37,759 nucleotides of DNA from the NCBI GenBank assembly GCA_027492585.1, contig JAPUEK010000091.1:1654-39412 (forward strand). Reading direction: 5' to 3'. The notes under the pieces are model-generated. The model was not told the origin of the DNA. It ran no database searches and worked only from the letters and a program-made list of their open reading frames with translations. Position 1 is the stretch's first letter. Every line of letters starts with the position of its first letter. Shown here one piece after another: positions 1 to 9,262 of the stretch. The stretch is from Paracoccaceae bacterium. GTDB taxonomy: Bacteria > Pseudomonadota > Alphaproteobacteria > Rhodobacterales > Rhodobacteraceae. The position numbers and the translations under genes were made by a program.

Positions 1-309
1 CGCTTTGGCAAGGGCCATGGCTTCTTCGATCTGGAATGGGGCATGTTCACCGACCTTGGCCTTGTGGGCGAGGACACTCCGGTCGTGGCCGTGGTCCACG
101 ACTGCCAGGTGGTGCATGAGAAGCTGCACCCAAGCCCGACCGACATTCTGGTTGATAACATCGCCACCCCGGGCGGGCTGCACACCGTCGATCGCCGGGC
201 CAAGCGGCCCCATGGGGTGATCTGGGATCTTCTGGAACCGAAGCAGATCGAGCAGACCCCGCCGTTGCAGGAATTGCGGGCGATGCAGGGCCTGGCGCCT
301 GCGACCTGA
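1..309 (+). CDS. 5-formyltetrahydrofolate cyclo-ligase family protein (C-terminal part)
   Basis: The reading frame is open from the first base and ends at TGA 307-309, leaving 102 C-terminal residues. The visible start FGKGHGFFD matches the glycine-rich substrate/nucleotide loop of the 5-formyl-THF cyclo-ligase fold (usually G-x-G-x-G-x-Y-D), followed by a conserved stretch ending VVHDCQVV. True cyclo-ligases make 5,10-methenyl-THF from 5-formyl-THF and ATP. This protein has a tail of about 60 residues beyond the motif and phenylalanine for tyrosine in the loop, so it may be one of the paralogues of unknown substrate. It lies 33 bp before an ABC transporter of the NMT1/THI5 type in the same direction and is probably in the same transcription unit, which hints at uptake of a pterin, pyrimidine or similar compound. 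Family assignment is fairly safe; function is not. Confidence 0.7.
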   Translation, partial: RFGKGHGFFDLEWGMFTDLGLVGEDTPVVAVVHDCQVVHEKLHPSPTDILVDNIATPGGLHTVDRRAKRPHGVIWDLLEPKQIEQTPPLQELRAMQGLAPAT

Positions 310-342
310 ATATAAAAGCAATCAAGACAACAGGAGGTTTGA

Positions 343-1313
343 ATGGCACTGACGATTGGACGTCGCGGCTTTCTGCAAACGGCGGCACTGGCGGGCGCAG
401 CCCTGACCCTGCCCCGCATGGCGCGGGCGGCAACTCCCTTCACCATGCAGGCGGCATGGATCAACGATGCTGAATTCTCCGGCTACTTCCTTGGCATGGA
501 CAAGGGTTACTATGCCGGGGAAGGGCTGGAGCTGACCTATCTGCCGGGCGGGCCGGATGTGATCCCCGAAAGCTCCATCATTGCAGGGCGGGCGGACCTG
601 ACGCTGACCACGCCCGACACCACGATCCGGGCGATTTCCGAACAGGGCGCCAAGTTCAAGATCATCGGGACTCAGTATCAGAAGAACCCCATCGGCGTGG
701 TCTCTCTGAAGAAGAACCCGATCAACGCACCGGCCGATCTGGTGGGCAAGACCATCGCCGTGCCGCCGGTGAACATCGTGACGATCGAGGCGCTTCTGGC
801 CCTGAACGGCATCGACAAGGCGCAGGTCAACATCGTACCCTACGCCTATGACCCCACGCCGCTGGTCAAGGGCGAGATCGACGCCAGCCTTGATTTCACC
901 ACCAACGTTCCCTTCACCATCGGCCAGCTGGGCGAAGAGGCACATTCCTTCCTGCTCTACGACCACGGTGTGACGCTCTATAACGACACCGTTGTGGTGA
1001 CCGAGGAAACGCTTGCGACCAAGCGCAAGGAACTGGTCTCCTGGCTGCGCGCCAGCCGCAAGGCCTGGGCTGAAAACCTGGCCGATCCTGCGCTTTACCC
1101 GCCGCAGTGGGAAAGCACATGGTTTGCCGGCACAGGTCGCAGCATCGAAAACGAGGTCTTCTTCAACACCGCGCAGAAGCCGCTGATCGACACGCCGGAC
1201 GGCATCTTCTCGATGTCCGAGGAGGATATCGAGAAGAACATCAAGGCACTGGCGGCTGTGGGCATCACCGGCACCCGCGACATGTTCGACACCACCCTGC
1301 TTGCGGAAATCTG

Positions 1314-1314
<1 letters not shown>
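343..1314 (+). CDS. ABC transporter substrate-binding protein, NMT1/THI5-SsuA type
   Basis: A 323-residue periplasmic binding protein. The N-terminus carries a twin-arginine signal (RRGFLQ at about residues 7-12, then a hydrophobic segment and ARA-A near residue 30), so it is probably exported folded by the Tat system. The mature part has the NMT1/THI5 pattern: a GYYAGEGLEL-like element early, then YLPGGPDV, and a central VGKTIAVPP. The family carries pyrimidine precursors of thiamine, sulfonates, nitrate or related small molecules. The start ATG at 343 follows the purine-rich aggagg at 331-336. The stop overlaps the ATPase start by one base (TGATG), so translation is probably coupled. The substrate cannot be told; the cyclo-ligase-like gene upstream suggests a heterocycle. 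Confidence 0.85.
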
Positions 1315-2073
<759 letters not shown>

Positions 2074-2084
<11 letters not shown>

Positions 2085-3651
2085 CCGGAGCTTCTGGCGC
2101 AGCCCGGCGCTACGCAACCTGCTGGTGCTCCTGGCAGCATGGGAGGTCATCGGCCAGCTGAAACTGGTGGCGGGCGGCGCCCTGCCCCCCGTCAGCGCCA
2201 TCCTCGCCCGGTTCTGGCTCGACCGGGCCGACTATCCGGGCCACGCGGCGGCAACGGTCTGGTCCTCGACGCTTGGCTTTCTGATCGGTAACGCGCTGGC
2301 CATCATGGCGGGCGTCCTGTTCGTGCTGTTTCCCCGGCTGCAAAGACTGGCGCGCGGAGTGAACATCGCCGTCTTCGCCTTGCCCGCCATCGCCATCGCG
2401 CCGATCCTTGTGCTGACGCTACAGGGCATTGCGCCGCGCGTGGTGCTGGCTGCCCTTGGCGTGTATTTCGTCACCATGACCGCCACAGTGGTGGGCCTGT
2501 CGCAATATGACAGCCGATCCGCCGATGTGGTGCGGGCCTATGGCGGCGGCGACTGGCTGGTTATGAAGCTGGTTCGCCTGCGCGGGGCCATCCCCGACAT
2601 CCTTGGCGGCCTACGCATCGCCGCGCCGAACGCCGTCCTTGGCGCCATTCTGGCCGAGTTTGGCGGAGGCGGTCGCTGGGGTCTTGGCACCTATCTTCTG
2701 GGGTCTCTGGGACGGGGAGATCCGGCCCGGCTCTGGGGCATCGGCCTGATGGCAACGCTGATCGCCGGCCTCAGCTACGCCGTCTTCGCGCTGATCTCTG
2801 CGCGGGTTCTGGGATCGACCCGCTCGGTTACGCTGAACACCGCCCTGCCCCCCGGAGACGGCGATGCGAATGCCCCGCTGGCACTGAAGATCGCGCTGGC
2901 TCTGGGCGCGGCAGCCTTGCCCTTCATCCTGTGGTGGGCCTTCATCCGCCTGTCCGGCGTTCCCGAGATGATCGCCAAAACGCCATGGGGCGTGGTCGAC
3001 TATCTTTTCATCGCCGATACCTCGGCGGTGGCGCGGGCCAAGCTGGGGGCAGCCCTGATGCAGACGCTGCCGATCACCGCGCTTGGCATGGTGGCGGGGC
3101 TTGGCTTTGCCTTCCTGCTGGCGATCTCGTCCCGGATGATGCCCGGTTTCATCCGCGCTTTCATGCCGATCGCGCTGGTGACGCAGACCATGCCTCTGGT
3201 GGCGCTGACACCCCTGCTGGTGCTGATGCTGGGTCGCGGGATCTCCGTGACGCTGTGGATCACCATTTCGGTGACCTTCTTTCCGGCCTTCGTGCTTCTG
3301 ATGCAAGGTCTCCAGCGTGTCCCGCAATCGGTGCTGGACCTGCCGCGGGCCTATGGCGCATCGGCATGGAAAGAGCTGCGGATGGTCTCGATCCCTGCCG
3401 CCCTCCCCTATCTTTTCGCCGCAACGCGCCTGACCGTTCCACGCGCCCTTCTCGGGGTGATGATCGCCGAATGGCTTGCCACCGGCACCGGGCTTGGCAA
3501 CCTTCTGAACCAGTCGCGCGGCTATCTGGACTATGGGATGATCTGGACCGTCGCCTCGGTCTCGGTTCTGCTGTCGGTCGCTTTCTACTATCTCGTCCTG
3601 ATGGTGGAGCGGCGGACGCTGACACGATTGGGAATGCAGGTGGTGGAATAG
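2074..3651 (+). CDS. ABC transporter permease, two fused BPD_transp_1 domains
   Basis: A 525-residue membrane protein, about twice the length of an ordinary SsuC/ThiX permease (250-280). Each half shows the inner-membrane transport signature facing the ATPase: in the N-terminal half around VRAYGGGDWLVMKLVRLRGAIPDILGGLR, in the C-terminal half around LPRAYGASAWKELRMVSIPAALPYLFAATR (quoted here only to locate the EAA-like loops). So both transmembrane domains of the transporter are in one chain. ATG 2074 overlaps the end of the ATPase gene by 11 bp; an in-frame TTG at 2059 is possible but less likely. It completes a binding protein-ATPase-permease set. Confidence 0.88.
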
Positions 3652-3653
3652 CC

Positions 3654-3876
3654 GATGGCCGGGGTATCACCCCCGCCGATCTGGTGATGAAGAGGGCCGG
3701 GTCTTCGGCAGCTATTCGGGCCTGCGGTCGATTGACGTTTCCGGCAAGGCGCTGGCGCCGGGTTTCATCGACACGCGACGGACCCGCAAGGGGCTTCGGA
3801 TCAGCAGCTCCCCCTCCCGGAGGAGACCGATATCCTGATGGCGACATTCCGCGACCTGATCCGTGGCGGGTATTGA
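3654..3876 (+). pseudogene. Amidohydrolase (D-aminoacylase/dihydroorotase-like) remnant
   Basis: Translating with one frame change near 3693 gives a degraded N-terminus of a metal-dependent amidohydrolase: DLV, then EEGRVFGSYSGL, then IDVSGKALAPGFIDT at about 3728-3772. The last part is the classic 'GK-x-L-x-P-GFID-x-H' strand that precedes the metal-binding HxH. The HxH and the whole barrel are missing. The text jumps to an unrelated-looking open stretch that ends in LIRGGY at TGA 3874-3876, which may be the old C-terminus. This is consistent with a large internal deletion plus a frameshift. It follows the permease stop by 2 bp, so the intact ancestor may have belonged to the upstream operon. 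Confidence 0.6.
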
Positions 3877-3882
3877 AGTTCA

Positions 3883-3919
3883 AAGGAGAAGGCCTCGGTT
3901 TGATCGGGGCCTTCTCCTT
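3883..3919. terminator. Bidirectional hairpin terminator
   Basis: Perfect 12-bp inverted repeat: AAGGAGAAGGCC at 3883-3894 pairs with GGCCTTCTCCTT at 3908-3919 across a 13-nt loop. It lies between the plus-strand transporter operon and the minus-strand cyd operon and can serve both. On the minus strand it is followed by TTTG; on neither side is there a long T tract. Confidence 0.7.
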
Positions 3920-3929
3920 GCGGGTCCAC

Positions 3930-4088
3930 TCAGAGGCTCAGGCCAGCCGCCTTCATCACGAAGCGGAAGCCATAGGCAACCAGCCCGAGCGCCAGCACGC
4001 TCAGCCCCCAGATCAGCACAAGCCAGCCGATCCGCTTCATCCAGGAGTCCGGCGCGTCGGATTTCCGGTCGATCACCATGCGTTTCAT
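3930..4088 (-). CDS. DUF2474 small subunit of cytochrome bd oxidase
   Basis: A 52-residue protein. It has a charged N-terminus, then one transmembrane helix (GWLVLIWGLSVLALGLVAYG, about residues 21-40), and a short basic tail ending in AAGLSL. The pattern W-x-K-R-x-G-W-L-x-L-I-W is that of DUF2474, the small protein encoded after CioAB-type cytochrome bd genes and regarded as the counterpart of CydX. The start ATG overlaps the cydB stop (ATGA at 4088), showing translational coupling. It is probably a membrane accessory subunit that stabilises the oxidase. Confidence 0.88.
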   Translation of the reverse strand: MKRMVIDRKSDAPDSWMKRIGWLVLIWGLSVLALGLVAYGFRFVMKAAGLSL

Positions 4089-5098
4089 CAGTGATACCCG
4101 TCGCCTGCCCGTACCTTGCCGCGGAAGACGTAATAGGACCAGGCGGTATAGGCCAGGATCACCGGGATGATCAGCAGCGCGCCGACCAGCGCAAAGCCCA
4201 TGCTTTCCGGTGGCGCGGCGGCCTCGCGCAAGGTGATCGCGGGCGGGATGATATAGGGGAACATGCTGATCCCAAGGCCGGTATAGCCCAGAAACAGCAG
4301 GAACAGCGTCAGGACAAAGGGTGCAGGCCCCGGATCCCCCGTCCGCAGGCTACGCAGAAGCAGGAAGGCAGTCAGCGCAACAAGGCCCGGCACCGGCGCG
4401 AAGAAGAAGAGGTTCGGCAGTGTGAACCACCGATCCGCCACCTGCTGATGCGCCAGCGGCGTCCAGAGGCTGACCACCGCGATCACCGCCAGCAAGACCA
4501 GCATCAGAGGCCTCGCCAGCGTCACCAGCCTGTCATGGAGCGGTCCTTCGGTCTTGATGATCAGCCAGGTCGCACCCAGCAGCGCATAGGCCACCAGAAG
4601 CCCCAGCCCGGTGAACAAGGCAAAGGGCGTCAGCCAATCCATCGCGCCGCCCATATAGCGCACGCCCTCGACCTCGAACCCGTTGAGGAAGGCGCCAAGC
4701 GAGACGCCCTGAAAGAAGGTCGCCACGATCGAGCCGCCCATGAAGGCGATGTCCCAGAACGGCTTGTGATGCTCATCGGCCTTGAAGCGGAACTCGAACG
4801 CCACGCCGCGCCAGATCAGCCCCAGCAGCATCAAGGCCAGCGGAATGTATAGCGCTGTCAGGATCACCGAATAGGCCAGCGGAAAGGCCGCCATCAGCCC
4901 TGCCCCGCCCAGGACCAGCCAGGTTTCGTTGCCGTCCCAGACCGGGGCGACTGTATTGACCATGACATCGCGGTCGGTGCGGTCTTTGATGAACGGAAAC
5001 AGGATGCCGATCCCCAGATCGAACCCGTCCATGATGACATACATCATCAGGCCGAAGGCGATGATGCAGGCCCAGACGATGGGAAGATCAATGCCCAT
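4088..5098 (-). CDS. cydB: Cytochrome bd ubiquinol oxidase subunit II
   Basis: A 336-residue polytopic membrane protein beginning MGIDLPIVWACIIAFG. The early segments YVIMDGFDLGIG and APVWDGNETWLVLGG are diagnostic of CydB; the aspartates in these helices belong to the proton/quinol face of the complex. With CydA it forms the high-affinity quinol:O2 oxidoreductase of the inner membrane. AAGGAGG lies just upstream of the start, inside the 3' end of cydA, with only 3 bp between the genes. The length is a little under E. coli CydB (379), as usual for the CIO branch. Confidence 0.95.
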   Translation of the reverse strand: MGIDLPIVWACIIAFGLMMYVIMDGFDLGIGILFPFIKDRTDRDVMVNTVAPVWDGNETWLVLGGAGLMAAFPLAYSVILTALYIPLALMLLGLIWRGVAFEFRFKADEHHKPFWDIAFMGGSIVATFFQGVSLGAFLNGFEVEGVRYMGGAMDWLTPFALFTGLGLLVAYALLGATWLIIKTEGPLHDRLVTLARPLMLVLLAVIAVVSLWTPLAHQQVADRWFTLPNLFFFAPVPGLVALTAFLLLRSLRTGDPGPAPFVLTLFLLFLGYTGLGISMFPYIIPPAITLREAAAPPESMGFALVGALLIIPVILAYTAWSYYVFRGKVRAGDGYH

Positions 5099-5101
5099 GG
5101 C

Positions 5102-6511
5102 TCATGCCTCCTTGTTGAGGTCAGGGGCGGCAGAGAGCGGCCGCGCCGGGCTCTGACCGGGATCGTCATTATCGGTCGCGGGGTCTTCCTCGCCCGCCTC
5201 GGGGCCTTTGCCGACGAGTTTCAGCATATAGCTCGTGCCGATGCCGAAGACGAAGAAATAGGCAATGATGAAGACGATGAGCATCACGCTCATGGTCAGG
5301 GCGGAGTGGTCGGAAACCGCGTCTTTGGTCCGCATCACTCCATAGATCACCCAGGGCTGGCGGCCGATTTCGGTCGTATACCAGCCCGCCAGAATGGCGA
5401 TCAGCCCGGTCGGCCCCATGACAAGCGCGAAGCGGTGCAGCCAGCGTCCTTCATAAAGCGTGCCGCGCCAGCGTCGCCAGACTGCCCAGAGGCCAAGCGT
5501 GATCATCAGCAGGCCAAGCCCGACCATGATGCGGAAGGTCCAGAACACCACGGCGACCGGCGGGCGGTCTTCGGGCGCGAACGCCTTCAGGCCGGGGAAT
5601 TGCCCGTCAAGGCTATGGGTCAGGATCAGGCTTGAAAGGTTCGGGATCGCAATCTCGAAATGGTTCTTCTCCGCCGCCTGATCGGGCCAGGCGAACAGGA
5701 TCAGCGGAACGCCCTCGCCGGGGGTATTTTCCCAATGCCCTTCCATCGCGGCGATCTTCGCGGGCTGATGCTTCAGCGTGTTCAGCCCGTGCTGGTCGCC
5801 GATGAAGGCCTGCAAGGGCGCCACAACCAGCAGCATCCACATCGCCATCGAGAACATCTTGCACACACGGGGATTGTTGTCGCCTTTCAGGAGATGCCAG
5901 GCTCCCGAGGCGCCAACGAAAAGCGCGGTGGCAAGGAAGGCCGCCGTCACCATATGGGCAAGCCGGTAGGGGAAGGAGGGGTTGAAGATCACCTCGAACC
6001 AGTTCACCGGCACGACGACATCATTGATGATCTCGATCCCCTGCGGTGTCTGCATCCAGCTGTTCGAGGCCAGAATCCAGGTGGCCGAGATCAGCGTGCC
6101 GATGGCGACCATGACGGTTGCGAAGAAATGCAGCCCCGGCCCGACCCGATGCCAGCCAAAGAGCATGACGCCAAGGAAACCCGCCTCAAGAAAGAAGGCG
6201 GTCAGTACCTCATAGGCCAGCAACGGCCCGGTAACCGATCCGGCGAAGGAGGAAAAATAGCTCCAGTTCGTGCCGAACTGATAGGCCATCACCAGCCCCG
6301 AAACGACGCCCATGGCGAAGTTGACCGCGAAGATCTTGGACCAGAAATGGTAGAGATCGCGGTAGACCGTGTCTTTCTTCCACAGCCACAACCCTTCCAG
6401 CACGGCCAGATAGCTGGCCAGTCCGATGGTGATCGCCGGGAAAATGATGTGGAAAGAGATGGTGAAGCCGAACTGGATCCGGGCCAGTTCAAGGGCGGTC
6501 AATCCGAACAT
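5102..6511 (-). CDS. cydA: Cytochrome bd ubiquinol oxidase subunit I, CIO type
   Basis: A 469-residue haem-bearing subunit. His21 (in SFHIIFP) and His186 (in YRLAHMV) fit the axial haem ligands, and GRQPWV near the C-terminal third is the CydA signature. The quinol loop after QHGLNTLKHQPAK is short, unlike the long Q loop of E. coli CydA (522 residues), which places it in the cyanide-insensitive (CioA) branch. The C-terminus is a polar, Asp/Pro-rich tail. The ATG at 6511 is preceded by GGAGG. It is the first gene of the minus-strand operon with cydB and the DUF2474 gene. No clear FNR palindrome was seen upstream. Confidence 0.95.
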   Translation of the reverse strand: MFGLTALELARIQFGFTISFHIIFPAITIGLASYLAVLEGLWLWKKDTVYRDLYHFWSKIFAVNFAMGVVSGLVMAYQFGTNWSYFSSFAGSVTGPLLAYEVLTAFFLEAGFLGVMLFGWHRVGPGLHFFATVMVAIGTLISATWILASNSWMQTPQGIEIINDVVVPVNWFEVIFNPSFPYRLAHMVTAAFLATALFVGASGAWHLLKGDNNPRVCKMFSMAMWMLLVVAPLQAFIGDQHGLNTLKHQPAKIAAMEGHWENTPGEGVPLILFAWPDQAAEKNHFEIAIPNLSSLILTHSLDGQFPGLKAFAPEDRPPVAVVFWTFRIMVGLGLLMITLGLWAVWRRWRGTLYEGRWLHRFALVMGPTGLIAILAGWYTTEIGRQPWVIYGVMRTKDAVSDHSALTMSVMLIVFIIAYFFVFGIGTSYMLKLVGKGPEAGEEDPATDNDDPGQSPARPLSAAPDLNKEA

Positions 6512-6838
6512 ATGCTATGCCCTCCGGGGCAGAAACTGGCTCGCCCTGCGGCAAGATCCCGTTGAATGTTACCACAGAGCACGGCTTCGTATCGACCGAA
6601 AGCGGATTATCCGGTCGACCGTCATGCCGGACTGCATCGAGGTCATGTTTTCCGCGCGCGATGCTGCTGCGGCCGATCTCGGCGCAAAGGATCGCCGGAG
6701 CAACCTCAGATGGGTCATTGCAGGACATTGTGATAAATAGTGAAACAAAATTCCGTTTTGTGTTGATGCTGAAGCTATGCTGTGCGACTCTGCGAGGGGC
6801 AAGAAGATTCTTCGGGCCTGACCCAGGGAGAAGACGCC
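6512..6838. other. Divergent intergenic region cydA / acyl-CoA dehydrogenase
   Basis: This 327-bp region separates the minus-strand cyd operon from the plus-strand catabolic operon. It holds no convincing gene. The right half is AT-richer than its surroundings and carries the operator at 6741-6755, an overlapping perfect inverted repeat at 6745-6761 and a possible -10 box (TATGCT, 6776-6781). Confidence 0.6.
6741..6761 (+). promoter_or_regulatory. Putative IclR operator before the acyl-CoA dehydrogenase operon
   Basis: The minus strand of 6741-6755 reads CGGAATTTTGTTTCA, matching the 15-bp motif found in four other intergenic regions of the cluster. An independent perfect inverted repeat, ACAAAA-TTCCG-TTTTGT (6745-6761), overlaps it. 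A possible -10 (TATGCT, 6776-6781) places the site over the -35 zone, as expected for a repressor. The matching -35 (6753-6758) is poor. Confidence 0.6.
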
Positions 6839-7981
6839 ATGATCAGAGAGCCGGACTTGCTGGCCAGCCTTGTGGATACGGTGCGCCGTTTTGTAGACGA
6901 ACGCCTGATCCCCGCCGAAGCCAGGGTCGAGGAAGAGAACGCGATCCCACCTTCGCTGATTGACGAGATGCGCGCGCTCGGGCTGTTCGGGATGTCGATC
7001 CCCGAAGATTATGGCGGACTGGGCCTGACGATGGAGGAAGAGGTGATCATCGGCTTTGAGCTGGGCCGCACCTCTGCCGCCTTCCGCTCGGTCTTCGGCA
7101 CCAATAATGGGATCGGCTCGCAAGGGATCATCGTCGATGGAACCGAGGCGCAAAAGCGCTATTGGCTGCCGCGAATGGCCTCGGGGGAGGTGATCGGCTC
7201 TTTCGCCCTGACCGAACCGGATGTCGGGTCGGATGCGGGGGCGGTCCGCACTATGGCGGTGCGCGATGGGGATCACTATATCCTCAACGGCACCAAGCGC
7301 TTCATCACCAATGCGCCGGTCGCCGGAGTCTTTACCCTGATGGCGCGCACGGGCGAGGAGGGGCCGGGCGGCGTGACGGCCTTCCTGGTGCCGGCCGACA
7401 CGCCCGGAATCACGCTCGGGAGACCCGACCGCAAGATGGGCCAGCGTGGCACCAAGACCTGCGATGTCATCCTCGACAATGCCCGTATCCCGGCAGAGGC
7501 GGTAATCGGTGGCATCGAGGGTCAGGGCTTCAAGACGGCGATGAAGGTGCTCAACCGCGGGCGGCTGCACATCGCTTCGATCTGCGTGGGTCAGGCAGAG
7601 CGGCTTTGCGAGGAATCGGTGAATTTCGCCACCACCCGCAGCCAGTTCGGCAAGCCCATTGCTCAGCATCAGTTGATCCAGGCCATGCTTGCCGACAGCG
7701 GCACGGAAACCTGGGCGGGGCGTTCGATGGTGCTGGAAACCGCAAGGCGCTTTGACAAGGGCGAACGGATCATCCGCGAGGCCGCCGGCTGCAAGCTGTT
7801 CTGTTCTGAAATGGTGGGGCGCGTCGCGGATCGCGCGGTGCAGATCCATGGCGGATCGGGCTATATTCAGGATTTCGCGGTGGAACACTTTTACCGCGAT
7901 GTACGGCTGTTCCGGTTGTATGAAGGCACATCGCAGATCCAGCAGATCATCATCGCGCGTGAGATGTGTGCCGGAAGATGA
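6839..7981 (+). CDS. Acyl-CoA dehydrogenase
   Basis: A 380-residue FAD enzyme that introduces the alpha,beta double bond into an acyl-CoA and passes electrons to ETF. Visible marks are the FALTEPDVGSDAG flavin/substrate segment, the GTKRFITNAP strand, and the C-terminal LYEGTSQIQ whose Glu362 is in the position of the MCAD catalytic base. The length is that of the short-chain/butyryl-CoA class. The ATG at 6839 is chosen over an in-frame ATG at 6782 because gggagaag precedes it and the family starts here. Its stop overlaps the next gene (ATGA). First gene of an operon under the operator at 6741; with the downstream CoA-transferase and hydratase/dehydrogenase it makes a beta-oxidation set. Acyl substrate unknown. 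Confidence 0.92.
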   Translation: MIREPDLLASLVDTVRRFVDERLIPAEARVEEENAIPPSLIDEMRALGLFGMSIPEDYGGLGLTMEEEVIIGFELGRTSAAFRSVFGTNNGIGSQGIIVDGTEAQKRYWLPRMASGEVIGSFALTEPDVGSDAGAVRTMAVRDGDHYILNGTKRFITNAPVAGVFTLMARTGEEGPGGVTAFLVPADTPGITLGRPDRKMGQRGTKTCDVILDNARIPAEAVIGGIEGQGFKTAMKVLNRGRLHIASICVGQAERLCEESVNFATTRSQFGKPIAQHQLIQAMLADSGTETWAGRSMVLETARRFDKGERIIREAAGCKLFCSEMVGRVADRAVQIHGGSGYIQDFAVEHFYRDVRLFRLYEGTSQIQQIIIAREMCAGR

Positions 7982-9252
7982 GCGGGGCAGCACAAGCATC
8001 CGGCCCCGGCCTGGGGGTGATTGCAGATGATTTCACGGGCGCCGTCATGGTGGCGGCGCTGTTGGAAACGGCAGGTGTCTGCTGTCCGGTGTTCCCGGTG
8101 GCGGAGGCTGTCGGGCCAGAGACGGCCCCGGTGTTGATGATCGCTGCGCGCAGCCGCACGGTTCCGGTGGCCGATGCGCTGGCAGAGGTCTCGGCCGCCT
8201 GCGATGCGCTGGGACGGGCGGGCTGCCGCCAGCTTGCCTACAAGGCCTGCGCCAGTTTCGATTCGACTGCCGAGGGGAACATCGGCCCGGTGGCAGACCA
8301 TCTTGCCGCGCGCGCGGGTCGCCGCCCGGTTCTGCTGAGCGCCGGGTTCCCGCGGTTTGGCGCGACGGTGCATCAGGGCTATCTGTTCTACCGCAACCGT
8401 CTGGTCACAGACTCGATCAAGCGGTTCGATCCGCTGACCCCGATGGAGGACCCGGACCTCGTCCGCTTTCTGGGACATCAGACCCCGCAGCCGGTCCGGT
8501 TGATCCCGCATCTGACCTTGGTGGCAGGCGAAGCCGCGACCCGTGCTGCGCTTGAGGCTTTGGCGGCGGAAGGGGTGGGTCATGTGCTTTTCGACACCAG
8601 CGACGACGGCGATGTCGCGCAAGCCGCCTTGCAGGCCATTGCGACCGGCCTGCCGGTGGTGGCCAGCGACCCGCTGATCGTTGCGCTGGGGCTGCATCAC
8701 GCCAAGGGCAGCCCTGCGGCCCCCGCGCTTCCGCGTGCTCCGGGTGGTGCGGTCGTCACACTGGCGGGCAGCACTGGCCCGGTCGTGATGCGCCAACTGG
8801 CGGTTCTGGCGCAGCAGCAGCCGGTCCTGTCGCTCGATCTTCTGGCGCCGGGGGATGAGGCGGCCCAGATCGCGGCGGCGCTTGACTGGGCAGCGGCGCA
8901 GGGCGCGAGGCCATTTGCGATTTCGACGGCCTGCGATGTTGCGGATCTTGCGCGTGTTCAGGCGCGGCTGGGGGCGATTCCGGCAGCCCGGCGCGCCGAG
9001 ACGCTGCTTGCGGGTGTTGCCGCCGGGTTGCGCGCGCAGGGCCATGCGAGGTTCAGCGTGGCCGGAGGCGAGACCTCGGGCGCGGTGGTGGCAGCACTTG
9101 GGCTGCGGCGGCTGCGCGCTTTGCCCGAGGGGCCGCTTGGCACTGGTGAATGTCTTGCCGACGGGTCGGGCCAATCCCCGTGCTGGCTGTATCTCAAGCC
9201 CGAAAAGCTGGGCGATGATGCGATCCTGCTGCGCGCCGCGAAAAGCTCCTGA
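7978..9252 (+). CDS. DUF1537 four-carbon acid sugar kinase family protein (OtnK-like)
   Basis: A 424-residue protein of the two-domain DUF1537 family, whose characterised members phosphorylate 3-oxo-tetronates or D-threonate. The N-terminal GVIADDFTGA and the C-terminal VAGGETSGAVV are intact, supporting substrate and nucleotide domains. Two usually conserved spots differ: the family's Asp after DDFTGA is absent (VMVA instead), and the C-terminal KSGNFG-like loop reads KPEKLG. Either the substrate is different or activity is altered. ATG 7978 overlaps the acyl-CoA dehydrogenase stop by 4 bp. The class II aldolase gene downstream is the classic partner (OtnC), cleaving the phosphorylated product, but linkage to an acyl-CoA dehydrogenase is not part of the known tetronate pathways. 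Confidence 0.85.
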   Translation: MSGAAQASGPGLGVIADDFTGAVMVAALLETAGVCCPVFPVAEAVGPETAPVLMIAARSRTVPVADALAEVSAACDALGRAGCRQLAYKACASFDSTAEGNIGPVADHLAARAGRRPVLLSAGFPRFGATVHQGYLFYRNRLVTDSIKRFDPLTPMEDPDLVRFLGHQTPQPVRLIPHLTLVAGEAATRAALEALAAEGVGHVLFDTSDDGDVAQAALQAIATGLPVVASDPLIVALGLHHAKGSPAAPALPRAPGGAVVTLAGSTGPVVMRQLAVLAQQQPVLSLDLLAPGDEAAQIAAALDWAAAQGARPFAISTACDVADLARVQARLGAIPAARRAETLLAGVAAGLRAQGHARFSVAGGETSGAVVAALGLRRLRALPEGPLGTGECLADGSGQSPCWLYLKPEKLGDDAILLRAAKSS

Positions 9253-9262
9253 GGAGATATCC

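Noticed and set aside
6512-6740. FNR/ANR-type palindrome for the cyd operon
   Set aside because: I looked for a TTGAT-N4-ATCAA arrangement upstream of cydA and saw none.
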